The notes: generated by a model from the letters alone, not told the origin. DNA of 57,933 nucleotides from an uncultured Burkholderiales bacterium (GCA_903892175.1 CAITHK010000186.1:1-57933); one strand, 5' to 3'. Positions 31,274 to 40,350 are shown, numbered from the stretch's first letter. Numbers and translations are program-made.

Positions 31274-33090
31274 AGCGCGTCGAGCTTGAAGCGGTAATGC
31301 ATCAAAGCTTTGAATTGTTTGACGACACCCAAGGCATCTTTGAGCAAATCACGCTCTAGGCTCGAGAGTTTGGCGACTTCCACGGCACCCGACACCGGGC
31401 GCTGGGTGTCCATCTCTGTCAATCCGGCCTTTAACTTCAAGCCCATCAAGAACTGCAGGCTTTGTGTCAGGTCAGCGCCCAGTGCAGCAGACAACACGCC
31501 GCGTGCGACCAAAGCCTCTACCCGAGCGGTGGTGCTGGTTTCACTCAAGTGCTCGGCCAAGGCCATGCTGCGCACGCCGTGCACCAAGGGAAACAAGCCT
31601 TCTTTTTTGATGTGTAAACCAGTGCTCTCGCCCAAGCCCAACAAGCGGTTCCACCACCCTTGGCTGTTGCCAAATGCATCGATGGCTGCGGCAAAGCGCG
31701 CCAGCATGGCGTCGTTGTCGGTGGCCAAACGCATCAGGGCTTGACGGGCTTGATCCAGCAGACTCGCATCGCCACAGACCGCATGGGCATCTAAAAAGAT
31801 CGCCAAATTCATCAAACTGTCCGGGTCCGGCATGAGCAACCACTGCTGAACCATCTGAGCAAATTCAGTGGCACTCTTGCGCCACGTGGGGTTGCTCACC
31901 ATGATGTGCCCAGGGCATTCCGGGTACCCAAAAGTCCCCAACGCAGCAGAAAAAGCTTGGCAAATGGCATCCAAGTTATCTGGCGGCTTGTAGCCATCGC
32001 GCAGCACCAAACCGTTGTCTTGGTCGGTCTTGAGCAACTGTTCGCCGCGCCCTTCGCTGCCCATCACAAACAAGCAACTGTTGGCCTGCAAGTCAGGCGG
32101 TGCAATCAGCTGCCAAGCACGTTCGAACAAACGCGCATTGAGGTCTTGCACCAAGCGCGCAATCAAACCCACGCGGGTGCCACTGCGGTACAGCGTGGCG
32201 ACCATGCGGGTGATTTGTGTTGCAGCCTGGGCCAGTGCCTCCATGGTGTCCGCAGCCTCCACCTGCACCGTGATCAGGTGTGAGTGGTTGGACAAAAAGC
32301 TGAACACATCCAAGGCTTCGAGCACGCCCACGATGTGGTCGTCTTCGGCCACCAACACGCGGTGCACCCGGTGTTTGAGCATCATGGCCAAGGCGTCACC
32401 GACTTGGTCTGAAGGACGCACCGCGATCAAGGTGTAACGCGCCACTTCCCCCACCCTTTGTTGCGCCAAGGGTATGCCCGACAAAATGGCCCTGAGCAAA
32501 CCCGTCGCGGTAAAGATGCCCAAGCGCGGAGGCTGGCTATGCGTGTCGCGCACCAGTACATGGGAGGTTCGATGTTCTTGAAACAAACCCACCACCGTCA
32601 GCAAATCGGTGTCTGCATCCACGGTACAGGCGGAGCGCACAAAGGCTTCGTCCACCCGCGACAAGGTGAGCGACTGCAATTCGTGCTGGCTTTGCCGCTG
32701 GGACAAGGCGCTGAGTTTTTGGCTCAGGTCTGAAAACAAGAGGGCGCCAAAGGTGGCGTTGTCGGCAATCAAGTCGGTCACCGTCTGCCGCGCCAATTGG
32801 TAGGCCACCACCTCTTCGACAGCCACGAATCGGCTGCTGGTTTTGCCAGCCACCAAGCCCCGGCCATCAAACGTGTCATCTGGGCCATAGGTGGTCACCA
32901 CCTCATCGCCCTCGTATTGGGTGACATAGCCTTTGATGATGACAAACAAGTGAGTAGGCGCCACGCCCACGTCGAGGATGGTCTGCCCTTCTGGGTAATA
33001 GGCCACGTCCACGTTATCGCGTACCAAGCGCTGCTCTTTCAAGCTCAGACAGTCAAAAGGCGAGGCAGAGAAATTAAAAGCGTTGGGCAT
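31270..33090 (-). CDS. cNMP-binding / CBS / DUF294 nucleotidyltransferase-like protein
   Basis: The 606-residue protein has, in order, a cyclic-nucleotide-binding-like domain (about 15-115, DVGVAPTHLFVIIKGYV), two CBS motifs (about 150-275, HVLVRDTHSQPP and HRVLVAEDDHIVGVLEALD), a DUF294 nucleotidyltransferase-like domain (about 290-440) and a C-terminal helical DUF294 domain. The NTase core VMGSEGRGEQLLKTDQDNGL carries the GS and D-x-D (TDQD) residues expected for a catalytic metal site, as in GlnD-type enzymes. The architecture suggests a soluble sensor that transfers a nucleotide to a protein or small molecule in response to adenylate or cyclic-nucleotide ligands. The target is unknown. 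It is the first gene of a two-gene operon with the exonuclease. Confidence 0.9.
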   Translation of the reverse strand: MPNAFNFSASPFDCLSLKEQRLVRDNVDVAYYPEGQTILDVGVAPTHLFVIIKGYVTQYEGDEVVTTYGPDDTFDGRGLVAGKTSSRFVAVEEVVAYQLARQTVTDLIADNATFGALLFSDLSQKLSALSQRQSQHELQSLTLSRVDEAFVRSACTVDADTDLLTVVGLFQEHRTSHVLVRDTHSQPPRLGIFTATGLLRAILSGIPLAQQRVGEVARYTLIAVRPSDQVGDALAMMLKHRVHRVLVAEDDHIVGVLEALDVFSFLSNHSHLITVQVEAADTMEALAQAATQITRMVATLYRSGTRVGLIARLVQDLNARLFERAWQLIAPPDLQANSCLFVMGSEGRGEQLLKTDQDNGLVLRDGYKPPDNLDAICQAFSAALGTFGYPECPGHIMVSNPTWRKSATEFAQMVQQWLLMPDPDSLMNLAIFLDAHAVCGDASLLDQARQALMRLATDNDAMLARFAAAIDAFGNSQGWWNRLLGLGESTGLHIKKEGLFPLVHGVRSMALAEHLSETSTTARVEALVARGVLSAALGADLTQSLQFLMGLKLKAGLTEMDTQRPVSGAVEVAKLSSLERDLLKDALGVVKQFKALMHYRFKLDAL

Positions 33091-33119
33091 GGGTCAAAGG
33101 GCCAAGTGTGGCCCTCGAT

Positions 33120-33755
33120 TCAACGCTTCACGCCTTGCGCCACGCTTGCGGCTGTGACCCACGGCCCGTCGAACCAAGCATCTCCATCCACATACGCACG
33201 CAACATGGGCAAAGCGTCCAAGCCCCAAAACAGGTGGCCGTCCACGTCAAAAGTCGGCACACCAAAAACCCCTGTCTCAATGGCCGCATCGGTATGGGCT
33301 TTGAGCTGGGCTTTGACCTCGGGCGCATCGGGCGATCGGTGGGGTGACAACTGTGCCGTCAACTCGGCCAAACGCGCCACATCGTCAGGTGCTGCGCCCT
33401 CGCTGCGCCAGACATGGCGAAACACGGTTTCACAGACAAAGCGACTGGGTTCGCCCTGCGGATCACAGGCGACCCCTAAACGCAACAAGGCCAAGGGGTT
33501 GAAGGGGTGCTTGGCCGGCATCTGCAGGGGCACACCGAGTTGGCGCGCTTGCCACAACACCTGGCGATACGTCCACTCACGCTTGCCCGCAATTTCTGCG
33601 GGCCCCAACTGACCGTGGTGTTTGAGCAAGGCCGCGAACAAAATCGGCCGATACACCACCCGGTAACTGGTGCCCATGAGCGCTTGTGGCAAGGCTTCAA
33701 ACGCCAAGTAGGCGTAGGGTGAAATGAAGTCGAGGTAACAGGTGATGGTTTTCAT
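33120..33755 (-). CDS. 2-hydroxychromene-2-carboxylate isomerase family protein (DsbA fold)
   Basis: The 211-residue protein begins MKTITCYLDFISPYAYLAFE, the start of the glutathione-dependent HCCA isomerase/kappa GST family, and ends with the GVFGVPTFDVDGHLFWGLD block. The family isomerises ring-cleavage products of naphthalene-type compounds, but many members are general glutathione-linked enzymes of unknown substrate. I chose the ATG at 33755, which overlaps the stop of the DUF1289 gene; the longer frame has no family similarity. No aromatic-ring dioxygenase genes are nearby, so the substrate stays open. Confidence 0.85.
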   Translation of the reverse strand: MKTITCYLDFISPYAYLAFEALPQALMGTSYRVVYRPILFAALLKHHGQLGPAEIAGKREWTYRQVLWQARQLGVPLQMPAKHPFNPLALLRLGVACDPQGEPSRFVCETVFRHVWRSEGAAPDDVARLAELTAQLSPHRSPDAPEVKAQLKAHTDAAIETGVFGVPTFDVDGHLFWGLDALPMLRAYVDGDAWFDGPWVTAASVAQGVKR

Positions 33756-34051
33756 CCCACAGGCCCTCCGTGCGCCTGAGCGGTGATGCGTTGTGCAATG
33801 CGCGACCACACCACACGCTTGCTTTCGTTGTTGGTTTGACCCCATTGGCCAATTTCGTCCAAGCTGCGCCAGCAACCATCGCACCAACCCGTGGCACTTG
33901 ACATGTGACACACCGAAATGCAAGGCGACGGCACCGTGGCATTGGGCGACGCTTGCTGCACACCCAAGGCCACGCGCTGCGCTAGCTCAAGCAGCGACAA
34001 AGCCGACGCTGACAGGCCAGAGGGTTTGGGGGTCACTTCACTTCCACACAT
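33752..34051 (-). CDS. DUF1289 family protein
   Basis: This 99-residue protein carries the DUF1289 motif PCISVCHMSSATGWCDGCWR followed by SLDEIGQW, with four cysteines placed as in a small metal-binding module. The family is widespread in proteobacteria with no assigned role. The N-terminal 40 residues are variable, so the start is less certain. Its stop overlaps the ATG of the isomerase gene (ATGA). It lies 27 bases after the hmgL stop and may be the distal part of the liu transcript. Confidence 0.85.
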   Translation of the reverse strand: MCGSEVTPKPSGLSASALSLLELAQRVALGVQQASPNATVPSPCISVCHMSSATGWCDGCWRSLDEIGQWGQTNNESKRVVWSRIAQRITAQAHGGPVG

Positions 34052-34078
34052 GACGCCATTGTCTGCGACAGCGCAGTT

Positions 34079-34987
34079 TCAGACAGCGCGCTTGTTCAAA
34101 ACCGCCGTGGCGACACGTGAATTGGTGGGGCGGCCCAAGGCTTGGCTGATGAACGCACACGCATCCACCAACGCCTCCAAATCAATGCCGGTCTCGATGC
34201 CCAGACCGTGCAGCATGTACACCACGTCTTCGGTCGCCACATTGCCGGTGGCCCCTTTGGCGTATGGGCAGCCGCCCAAGCCGGCCACCGATGACTGAAA
34301 GTTCCACACGCCCATCTGCAAAGCCGCCAAGGTGTTACCCAAGGCCTGGCCGTAGGTGTCGTGGAAATGGCCCGATACCTCAGCCAGCGCGAAATGTTGG
34401 AGCGCGGCCTCCAGAGCCGCTTGCACCTTGCGCGGCGTGCCCACGCCAATCGTGTCGGCCACGTCCACGCGCTGCACGCCAATGCTTTTCATCAAGCCGG
34501 CCAAATAGGCCACACGCTCAGGCGCAATGTCGCCCTCGTACGGACAACCCACGGCGCAGCTCATGGCACCACGCACAGCAATGCCCGCCGCGCGTGCCGC
34601 TTGCACCACGGGCGCAAAGCGTTCGATGCTCTGGGCGATGGAGCAGTTGATGTTCTTTTGGCTGAAGGCTTCGCTGGCCGCAGCAAACACCACAATCTCA
34701 TCGGGCTGGCTTTTCAATGCAGCCTCAAAGCCTTGCAGATTGGGGGTGAGCACCGAGTAGCGCACGCCGGGCAAGCGGGTGATGCCGGCCATCACCTCGG
34801 CGTTGTCGGCCATTTGTGGCACCCACTTGGGCGAGACAAAACTGGTGACTTCGATCTCTTTCAGGCCAGCCGCTTGCAGGCGCTGCACCAGTTCGATCTT
34901 GACGGCAGCGGGTACCGGTTGCTTTTCGTTTTGCAGGCCGTCGCGGGGGCCGACGTCGATGAGTTGGACACGTGAAGGAAGATTCAT
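34079..34987 (-). CDS. hmgL: hydroxymethylglutaryl-CoA lyase
   Basis: This 302-residue TIM-barrel enzyme cleaves HMG-CoA to acetyl-CoA and acetoacetate, the last step of leucine breakdown. Marks are VQLIDVGPRDGLQNE (catalytic Arg/Asp), VSPKWVPQMAD, HFHDTYGQALGN (metal histidines) and the loop AGLGGCPYAKGATGN with the active-site cysteine. It is also called liuE or mvaB. It follows the carboxylase alpha subunit by 27 bases in the same operon. Confidence 0.96.
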   Translation of the reverse strand: MNLPSRVQLIDVGPRDGLQNEKQPVPAAVKIELVQRLQAAGLKEIEVTSFVSPKWVPQMADNAEVMAGITRLPGVRYSVLTPNLQGFEAALKSQPDEIVVFAAASEAFSQKNINCSIAQSIERFAPVVQAARAAGIAVRGAMSCAVGCPYEGDIAPERVAYLAGLMKSIGVQRVDVADTIGVGTPRKVQAALEAALQHFALAEVSGHFHDTYGQALGNTLAALQMGVWNFQSSVAGLGGCPYAKGATGNVATEDVVYMLHGLGIETGIDLEALVDACAFISQALGRPTNSRVATAVLNKRAV

Positions 34988-35014
34988 TTGAGGTGCTTTC
35001 AGTCTGCGCGAAGC

Positions 35015-37081
35015 TCAGTCGAGCTTGAGCAATTCTGCCCCTTCAGCCACTTGGTCACCGGCGGCATACAGCAGCTCTTGCACCGTGCCGTCTTGGGGCG
35101 CGGCAATGGTGTGCTCCATCTTCATGGCTTCCATCACTGCCAGGGTTTGGCCGGCCTTCACCACATCGCCCACCTTGACGGCAAACGACACCACCTTGCC
35201 GGGCATGGGTGCGGTCAAACGGCCGCCCTTCACCTCCACTTCGCCCGCATGGGCCAAGGGGTCGCTCCAGGTGATGCTGGTGGCACCCTCAGGCGCGAAC
35301 ACATGGGCCACGTCGCCTTGCCAATGCAACACGCTGTGGGTACGTTGGCCATGGAAGCTGACCCACAGGCCTGCCTCTGCGGCTTGCCCCGCCTCGCCCT
35401 GTGCACTGAACTGCAACAGGCCAGACACGTCGGCGTCGCTGGGGGCATTCGTCGCTGGCGATGCACTCGCAGGCGACACACGCAAATGCAATCCGCCATC
35501 GTGCAAGTAACTCAGCTGCGCGTGATGCGTTTGTTCGCCCAACGCGCAAGTGAACGCGCGCGAGCGCACGCCATAGGCCTGCCAACCGTCGCGCTGGCTG
35601 AAAGGGTCTGTGCCAGCCAAGCCACGCTCGGCATGCAGCGTGTGCGCCACCACCGCCGCCAAGGCGCGCACCGCACCCACCGGCTCTTGGTGGAACAACA
35701 CCGCCGCTTCGCGAGGGATGAGTGCCGTGTCGAGTTGCGCGTTGGCAAACGACGGGCTGCGCACCACCTGCCGCAAGAACTGCACATTGGTCGCGAGCCC
35801 AACGATGTGGGTCTGCGCCAGCGCAGCGTCCAGGCGTGCCAAGGCTTGGGCGCGGGTGTCGCCGTGCACGATAAGCTTGGCCACCATGGAGTCGTAATAC
35901 GGGCTGATGGTGTCGCCCTCGCGCACGCCATCGTCCACACGCACCGCACCTGCAGCCACCGCAAAGCTGGTGCACGCGGGCTTGCGGTAGACCTGCAAGG
36001 TGCCGGTGGCGGGCAGAAAGTTGTTGTCGGGGTTCTCGGCACAGATGCGCGCTTCAATGGCATGGCCTTGAATGCGCAACTGGTCTTGACGCAGAGGCAA
36101 AGGCTCGCCACTGGCCACGCGCAGTTGCCACTCCACCAAGTCGAGCCCGGTGATGGCTTCGGTCACCGGATGCTCCACCTGCAAGCGGGTGTTCATCTCC
36201 ATGAAAAAAAACTTCATGGCCTCGGGCTGGTCGTAGCTTGCTTGCTCGACGATGAATTCCACCGTGCCCGCGCCCACATAGTTCACCGCCTGGGCCGCCG
36301 CCACTGCCGCTGCGCCCATTTGCGCGCGCAAGGCCTCGGTCATGCCGGGGGCCGGCGCTTCTTCCAGTACTTTTTGGTGACGCCGCTGCACCGAGCAATC
36401 GCGCTCGAACAAATACACGCAGTGCCCGTGCGTGTCGCCAAACACCTGAATCTCGATGTGGCGCGGGCGCTGCACGTACTTTTCAATCAACACGGCGTCG
36501 CTGCCAAAGCTGTGCGTGGCTTCACGCTTGCAACTGGCCAAGGCCTCGGCGAAATCTGCCGCCTTTTCCACGGCACGCATGCCCTTGCCGCCGCCGCCTG
36601 CGCTGGCCTTGATCAACACGGGGTAGCCAATGCGATCGGCCTCGCGTTGCAACAAGGCAGGGTCTTGGTCAGCCCCGTGGTAGCCGGGCACCAGGGGCAC
36701 ACCGGCTTTTTCCATCAGCTGTTTCGATTCGGCTTTCAAGCCCATGGCTTGGATGGCCGAAGGCGATGGCCCAATGAACACCAGCCCTGCCGCCGCACAG
36801 GCTTTGGCAAAGTCTTCGTTCTCACTCAAAAAGCCATAGCCCGGGTGCACCGCTTGTGCGCCCGTGTCTTGTGCGGCTTGCAAGATGCACTCCCAGCGCA
36901 AATAGCTGTCTTGGGGTGCGCTGGCGCCGATGTGCACCGCCTCGTCACAGGCCAGCACGTGTTTGGCGTTGGCGTCGGCGTCGGAGTACACCGCCACGGT
37001 TTGGATGCCCAGGCGGCGCGCAGTGGCAGCCACACGGCAGGCAATTTCGCCACGGTTGGCAATGAGGATTTTTTGAAACAT
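35015..37081 (-). CDS. liuD: 3-methylcrotonyl-CoA carboxylase, biotin-containing alpha subunit
   Basis: The 688-residue protein has an N-terminal biotin carboxylase (about 1-450: FQKILIANRGEIACRV, GGGGKGMRAVEKAADF, FFMEMNTRLQVEHPVTE), a middle linker/BT region and a C-terminal biotinyl domain with the biotinylated lysine at K654 in VMEAMKMEH. It carboxylates biotin with ATP and bicarbonate and passes CO2 to the beta subunit, converting 3-methylcrotonyl-CoA to 3-methylglutaconyl-CoA. The beta subunit, the hydratase and hmgL in the same operon make the methylcrotonyl assignment much more likely than propionyl- or acetyl-CoA carboxylase. Confidence 0.95.
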   Translation of the reverse strand: MFQKILIANRGEIACRVAATARRLGIQTVAVYSDADANAKHVLACDEAVHIGASAPQDSYLRWECILQAAQDTGAQAVHPGYGFLSENEDFAKACAAAGLVFIGPSPSAIQAMGLKAESKQLMEKAGVPLVPGYHGADQDPALLQREADRIGYPVLIKASAGGGGKGMRAVEKAADFAEALASCKREATHSFGSDAVLIEKYVQRPRHIEIQVFGDTHGHCVYLFERDCSVQRRHQKVLEEAPAPGMTEALRAQMGAAAVAAAQAVNYVGAGTVEFIVEQASYDQPEAMKFFFMEMNTRLQVEHPVTEAITGLDLVEWQLRVASGEPLPLRQDQLRIQGHAIEARICAENPDNNFLPATGTLQVYRKPACTSFAVAAGAVRVDDGVREGDTISPYYDSMVAKLIVHGDTRAQALARLDAALAQTHIVGLATNVQFLRQVVRSPSFANAQLDTALIPREAAVLFHQEPVGAVRALAAVVAHTLHAERGLAGTDPFSQRDGWQAYGVRSRAFTCALGEQTHHAQLSYLHDGGLHLRVSPASASPATNAPSDADVSGLLQFSAQGEAGQAAEAGLWVSFHGQRTHSVLHWQGDVAHVFAPEGATSITWSDPLAHAGEVEVKGGRLTAPMPGKVVSFAVKVGDVVKAGQTLAVMEAMKMEHTIAAPQDGTVQELLYAAGDQVAEGAELLKLD

Positions 37082-37111
37082 GCGGGTCTTTCAGTTCAAG
37101 CGATGCCGTGT

Positions 37112-37891
37112 TCACACCAACCAGTTGGGTTTGCGTTTTTGCAGAAACGACTGCACGCCTTCTTTTCCTTGGGCACTGGCACGGATGTCGGCAATGCCCT
37201 CTACGGTGCGGTCCACCAACGCATCGTCGATGTCGCGCCCTGCCACGTCGTGCAGCAGGTGTTTGCATGCTTTGAGCGCGTCGGGGCTGGCCGCTACCAA
37301 GGCTTGGGTGAGCACGCGCACCTCTGCGTCCAGCGCGTCAGCGCTGACCACCTCGTGCACCAACCCCAAACGGTGTGCCTCGGCGGCGCTGAAACGCTCG
37401 GCCGTTAAAAAGTAGCGGTGCGCTGCACGTGCGCCCATGGCGCGCATGACATACGGACTGACCGTGGCCGGGATGAGGCCAATCTTGACTTCGCTCAAAC
37501 AGTAATGCGCAGTGTCCACGCTGAGGGCCATGTCGCACGCGGCCACCAGCCCCAAGCCCCCCGCATACACGTCGCCCTGCACGCATGCCACAGTGGGCTT
37601 GGCGCAGGTGTAGATGGCGCGCAGCATAGCGGCCAACTGCGCCGCATCGGCCAGGTTTTGGTCACGCGTGTAGTCGGCCATGCGGCGCATCCAGTTCAGG
37701 TCGGCACCTGCACAAAAAGCCGGGCCCTCTGCCGCCAACACCACGCAGCGCACGTCGGGCGCTTGGCCTGCGGCTTCAAAGGCGGCCTTGATTTGGGCAA
37801 TCACCTCGTCGTTGAAGGCGTTGCGTACCTCGGGGCGCGACAGGGTGATGGTGCGCACACCGTGTTGGGTGGCAATGTTCAATGCGGCCAT
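37112..37891 (-). CDS. liuC: methylglutaconyl-CoA hydratase / enoyl-CoA hydratase family protein
   Basis: This 259-residue crotonase-fold enzyme shows TITLSRPEVRNAFNDEV, the oxyanion-hole segments AEGPAFCAGADLNWMRRM and VQGDVYAGGLGLVAACDMA, and SEVKIGLIPATVSPYV. In the liu pathway it hydrates 3-methylglutaconyl-CoA to HMG-CoA. Its start ATG lies 13 bases inside the 3' end of the vapC gene, so translation may be coupled to the toxin. It lies 30 bases upstream of the carboxylase alpha gene. Confidence 0.93.
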   Translation of the reverse strand: MAALNIATQHGVRTITLSRPEVRNAFNDEVIAQIKAAFEAAGQAPDVRCVVLAAEGPAFCAGADLNWMRRMADYTRDQNLADAAQLAAMLRAIYTCAKPTVACVQGDVYAGGLGLVAACDMALSVDTAHYCLSEVKIGLIPATVSPYVMRAMGARAAHRYFLTAERFSAAEAHRLGLVHEVVSADALDAEVRVLTQALVAASPDALKACKHLLHDVAGRDIDDALVDRTVEGIADIRASAQGKEGVQSFLQKRKPNWLV

Positions 37892-38286
37892 GTGTCTAAG
37901 CTTCCCAGTGTTTTGAGCGATTCAATGTCTGCGTCACGGTGCAGCAGCACATGACCGTGCGTCATGCAGAAGCTTGCCAGCAGCATGTCCACCGGGTTGT
38001 GCACGGTGCGGCCTTGCTCACGCAGACGGCGGTACAGGCTGGCGGCCATCAGGGCGTTGTCGAGTCCACCGATTTCCACCACCTGCAGCGCCAACAAAAG
38101 ATCGCGTACTCTGGCCTGCGCCTTGGTCGTAGAGAAGCCGCGCATCACCTCGAACACCACCAAGTCGGCCACGCCGATATCGGGCGGTCCGTCTTGGCCC
38201 GACAGCCATCGCCTGAGCTGCTCGGTCTGGGCATTGCTGGTGCCCCGAAAGTGATCGATCAGAACACTGGAGTCCACCAAAATCAT
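37879..38286 (-). CDS. vapC: PIN-domain toxin VapC (type II TA), inside the liu operon
   Basis: The 135-residue PIN ribonuclease has the acidic residues expected at the active site: D5 in MILVDSSVLIDHF, E in VVFEVMRGFS, D in PVDMLLASF and D in HRDADIES. VapC toxins cut tRNA or rRNA when not bound by antitoxin. Its ATG overlaps the antitoxin stop (ATGA). Its 3' end overlaps the start of liuC by 13 bases. The target RNA is unknown. Confidence 0.92.
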   Translation of the reverse strand: MILVDSSVLIDHFRGTSNAQTEQLRRWLSGQDGPPDIGVADLVVFEVMRGFSTTKAQARVRDLLLALQVVEIGGLDNALMAASLYRRLREQGRTVHNPVDMLLASFCMTHGHVLLHRDADIESLKTLGSLDTWPH

Positions 38287-38609
38287 TTGGACTTGCTCCG
38301 CGTCCCAGACTTCGTGTTCGGTTCAGCGGCCTTAGACTTTCGGTCCTTAGGCGCCGGCTTGACGACATAACCGATGGTTGGTTCCTGGACAACGGCCTCA
38401 AGTCGTTCGCGCTCCTGTCTTGCTTTGGCCCAGGCCTCGTCAGAATCATCCCAAAACAAGGTGCCGCGCGCGGCCAGCAAGGCTGCATAGGCCTTTTTGC
38501 GTTGAAGCAAGCGCAAACCCTCTTCTACGGCCTCACGCTTGGTCTTGAAGTCGCCCGCCTTCATAGCAGCGGCCATCAAGTCGTCGTCGATATCTATGTT
38601 GGTACGCAC
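38283..38609 (-). CDS. vapB: VapB-type antitoxin with long basic C-terminal tail
   Basis: The 108-residue protein begins (GTG)RTNIDIDDDLMAAAMKAGDF, the ribbon-helix-helix pattern of VapB antitoxins (DUF2191-type), then KTKREAVEEGLRLLQRKK. Beyond the usual 65-90 residues it has a Lys/Arg/Ser-rich tail (PAPKDRKSKAAEPNTKSG). The GTG start has AGAGG at 7 bases; no in-frame ATG fits. It overlaps vapC by ATGA, and a 10-base inverted repeat lies just upstream. Confidence 0.85.
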   Translation of the reverse strand: MRTNIDIDDDLMAAAMKAGDFKTKREAVEEGLRLLQRKKAYAALLAARGTLFWDDSDEAWAKARQERERLEAVVQEPTIGYVVKPAPKDRKSKAAEPNTKSGTRSKSK

Positions 38610-38623
38610 ATGAAGCCTCTTTG

Positions 38624-38653
38624 ATGTGTATGAAATTTAAAAATCATACACAT
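38624..38653. promoter_or_regulatory. VapB operator/promoter palindrome
   Basis: Perfect 10-base arms, ATGTGTATGA (38624-38633) and TCATACACAT (38644-38653), surround an A/T-only centre. A TATGAT -10 (complement of 38643-38648) overlaps the right arm. It lies 15 bases before the vapB start and touches the liuB stop codon, as expected for autorepression by a VapBC complex. Confidence 0.75.
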
Positions 38654-40260
38654 TACATGCGAAAAAGTCCAAAGGTGGTGTCGGCAATGGGAGCGTTGAG
38701 CGAAGCGCTCAAGCCCAGCGCCAGCACGCGGCGGGTGTCTGCCGGGTCAATCACGCCGTCGTCCCACAAACGCGCGGTCGCGAAGTAGGGGTGGCCCTGG
38801 GTTTCGTACTGGCTTTTGATGGGGGCTTTGAAGGCCTCTTCTTCTTCCATGCTCCACTGACCGCCTTTGCCTTCAATGCCATCGCGCTTGACGGTGGCCA
38901 GCACGCTGGCGGCTTGCTCGCCGCCCATCACCGAGATGCGGGCGTTGGGCCACATCCACAAAAAGCGTGGCGCAAACGCGCGGCCACACATGCCGTAGTT
39001 GCCCGCACCAAAGCTGCCGCCAATGATGACGGTGAACTTCGGGACCGCCGCGGTGGCCACCGCCGTGACCATCTTGGCACCATTGCGGGCAATGCCTTCG
39101 TTCTCGTACTTGCGCCCCACCATGAAACCGGTGATGTTCTGCAAAAACACCAAGGGGGTTTTGCGCTGGCAACACAGTTCGATGAAGTGCGCGCCTTTGA
39201 GCGCGGACTCGGAAAACAAAATGCCGTTGTTGGCGATGATGCCGACTGGCATGCCCTCGATGCGTGCAAAGCCGCAGACCAAGGTAGTGCCAAAGCGGGC
39301 TTTGAATTCGTCGAATTCGCTGCCATCGACGATGCGGGCAATGATCTCGCGCACATCAAAGGGCTTGCGGGTGTCGGTGGGGATGACGCCGTACAGCTCT
39401 TGCGCGTCGTACTTGGGCGGCACGGGCGTGTGGGTGGCAATGTTGGGTTGCTTGCGCGCGTTGAGGTTTTTCACGGCTTGACGCGCCAGCGACAAGGCAT
39501 GCACGTCGTTGTGCGCCAGATGGTCGGCCACGCCCGAGAGGCGGGTGTGCACATCGCCACCCCCTAAGTCTTCGGCGCTGACCACCTCACCGGTGGCCGC
39601 TTTGACCAGGGGCGGGCCGCCTAAGAAGATGGTGCCCTGGTTGTTGACGATGATGGTCTCGTCGCTCATGGCGGGCACATAAGCGCCGCCTGCCGTGCAG
39701 CTGCCCATGACCACGGCAATTTGCGCAATGCCTTGCGCGCTCATATTGGCTTGGTTGAAGAAGATGCGGCCAAAGTGGTCTCGATCGGGAAACACCTCGT
39801 CCTGGTTGGGCAAGTTGGCGCCGCCCGAGTCCACCAAATAAATACAGGGCAGGCGGTTTTGCTGCGCCACCTCTTGGGCACGCAAATGCTTTTTCACGGT
39901 GAGCGGGTAGTAGGTGCCGCCTTTGACGGTGGCGTCGTTGCACACGATCATGCAGTCGACACCGCTGACGCGGCCAACGCCCGCAATCAAACCAGCGCTC
40001 GGGGCATCGTTGCTGTACATGTTGAGCGCAGCCAGAGGAGCCAATTCCAAAAACGGTGTGCCCGGGTCCAGCAGCATGCTGACCCGGTCCCGAGGCAACA
40101 ACTTGCCGCGCGCCACGTGTTTGGCGCGCGCCGCCTCGCCGCCACCTTGCTGAACCTGCTGCACCTGAAGGTTCAGGTCGTCCACCAAGGCGCGCATGGC
40201 TTGCGCGTTGGCCACAAAGTCCGCAGTGCGTGGGTTGAGTTGGGTGTGTAACTGCGACAT
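38653..40260 (-). CDS. liuB: 3-methylcrotonyl-CoA carboxylase carboxyltransferase (beta) subunit
   Basis: This 535-residue carboxyltransferase shows [57 protein letters not shown] and [20 protein letters not shown], all characteristic of methylcrotonyl-CoA carboxylase beta. Together with the biotin subunit (liuD) it completes the enzyme. It is the most upstream gene of this part of the liu cluster, with a 90-base divergent region to an AraC-type regulator. The alpha subunit lies two genes further on, after the VapBC insertion and liuC. Confidence 0.96.
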   Translation of the reverse strand: MSQLHTQLNPRTADFVANAQAMRALVDDLNLQVQQVQQGGGEAARAKHVARGKLLPRDRVSMLLDPGTPFLELAPLAALNMYSNDAPSAGLIAGVGRVSGVDCMIVCNDATVKGGTYYPLTVKKHLRAQEVAQQNRLPCIYLVDSGGANLPNQDEVFPDRDHFGRIFFNQANMSAQGIAQIAVVMGSCTAGGAYVPAMSDETIIVNNQGTIFLGGPPLVKAATGEVVSAEDLGGGDVHTRLSGVADHLAHNDVHALSLARQAVKNLNARKQPNIATHTPVPPKYDAQELYGVIPTDTRKPFDVREIIARIVDGSEFDEFKARFGTTLVCGFARIEGMPVGIIANNGILFSESALKGAHFIELCCQRKTPLVFLQNITGFMVGRKYENEGIARNGAKMVTAVATAAVPKFTVIIGGSFGAGNYGMCGRAFAPRFLWMWPNARISVMGGEQAASVLATVKRDGIEGKGGQWSMEEEEAFKAPIKSQYETQGHPYFATARLWDDGVIDPADTRRVLALGLSASLNAPIADTTFGLFRM

Positions 40261-40350
40261 GGGCGACGACCTTCCTTCAAATCAGCCCAGAGGGTAGGCG
40301 CAAGGCTTGAGCGAGATGCGCCAGGATGGTTGCAAATCCTGCCACAATAA

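Noticed and set aside
34988-37408. An 806-residue plus-strand open frame opposite the carboxylase alpha gene
   Set aside because: It runs antisense to the conserved liuD and liuC frames. High GC and codon bias open the opposite strand. Its translation has no recognisable domain.
40261-40350. A LiuR-like palindrome before liuB
   Set aside because: No TTGACG...CGTCAA-type sequence was seen in this gap.
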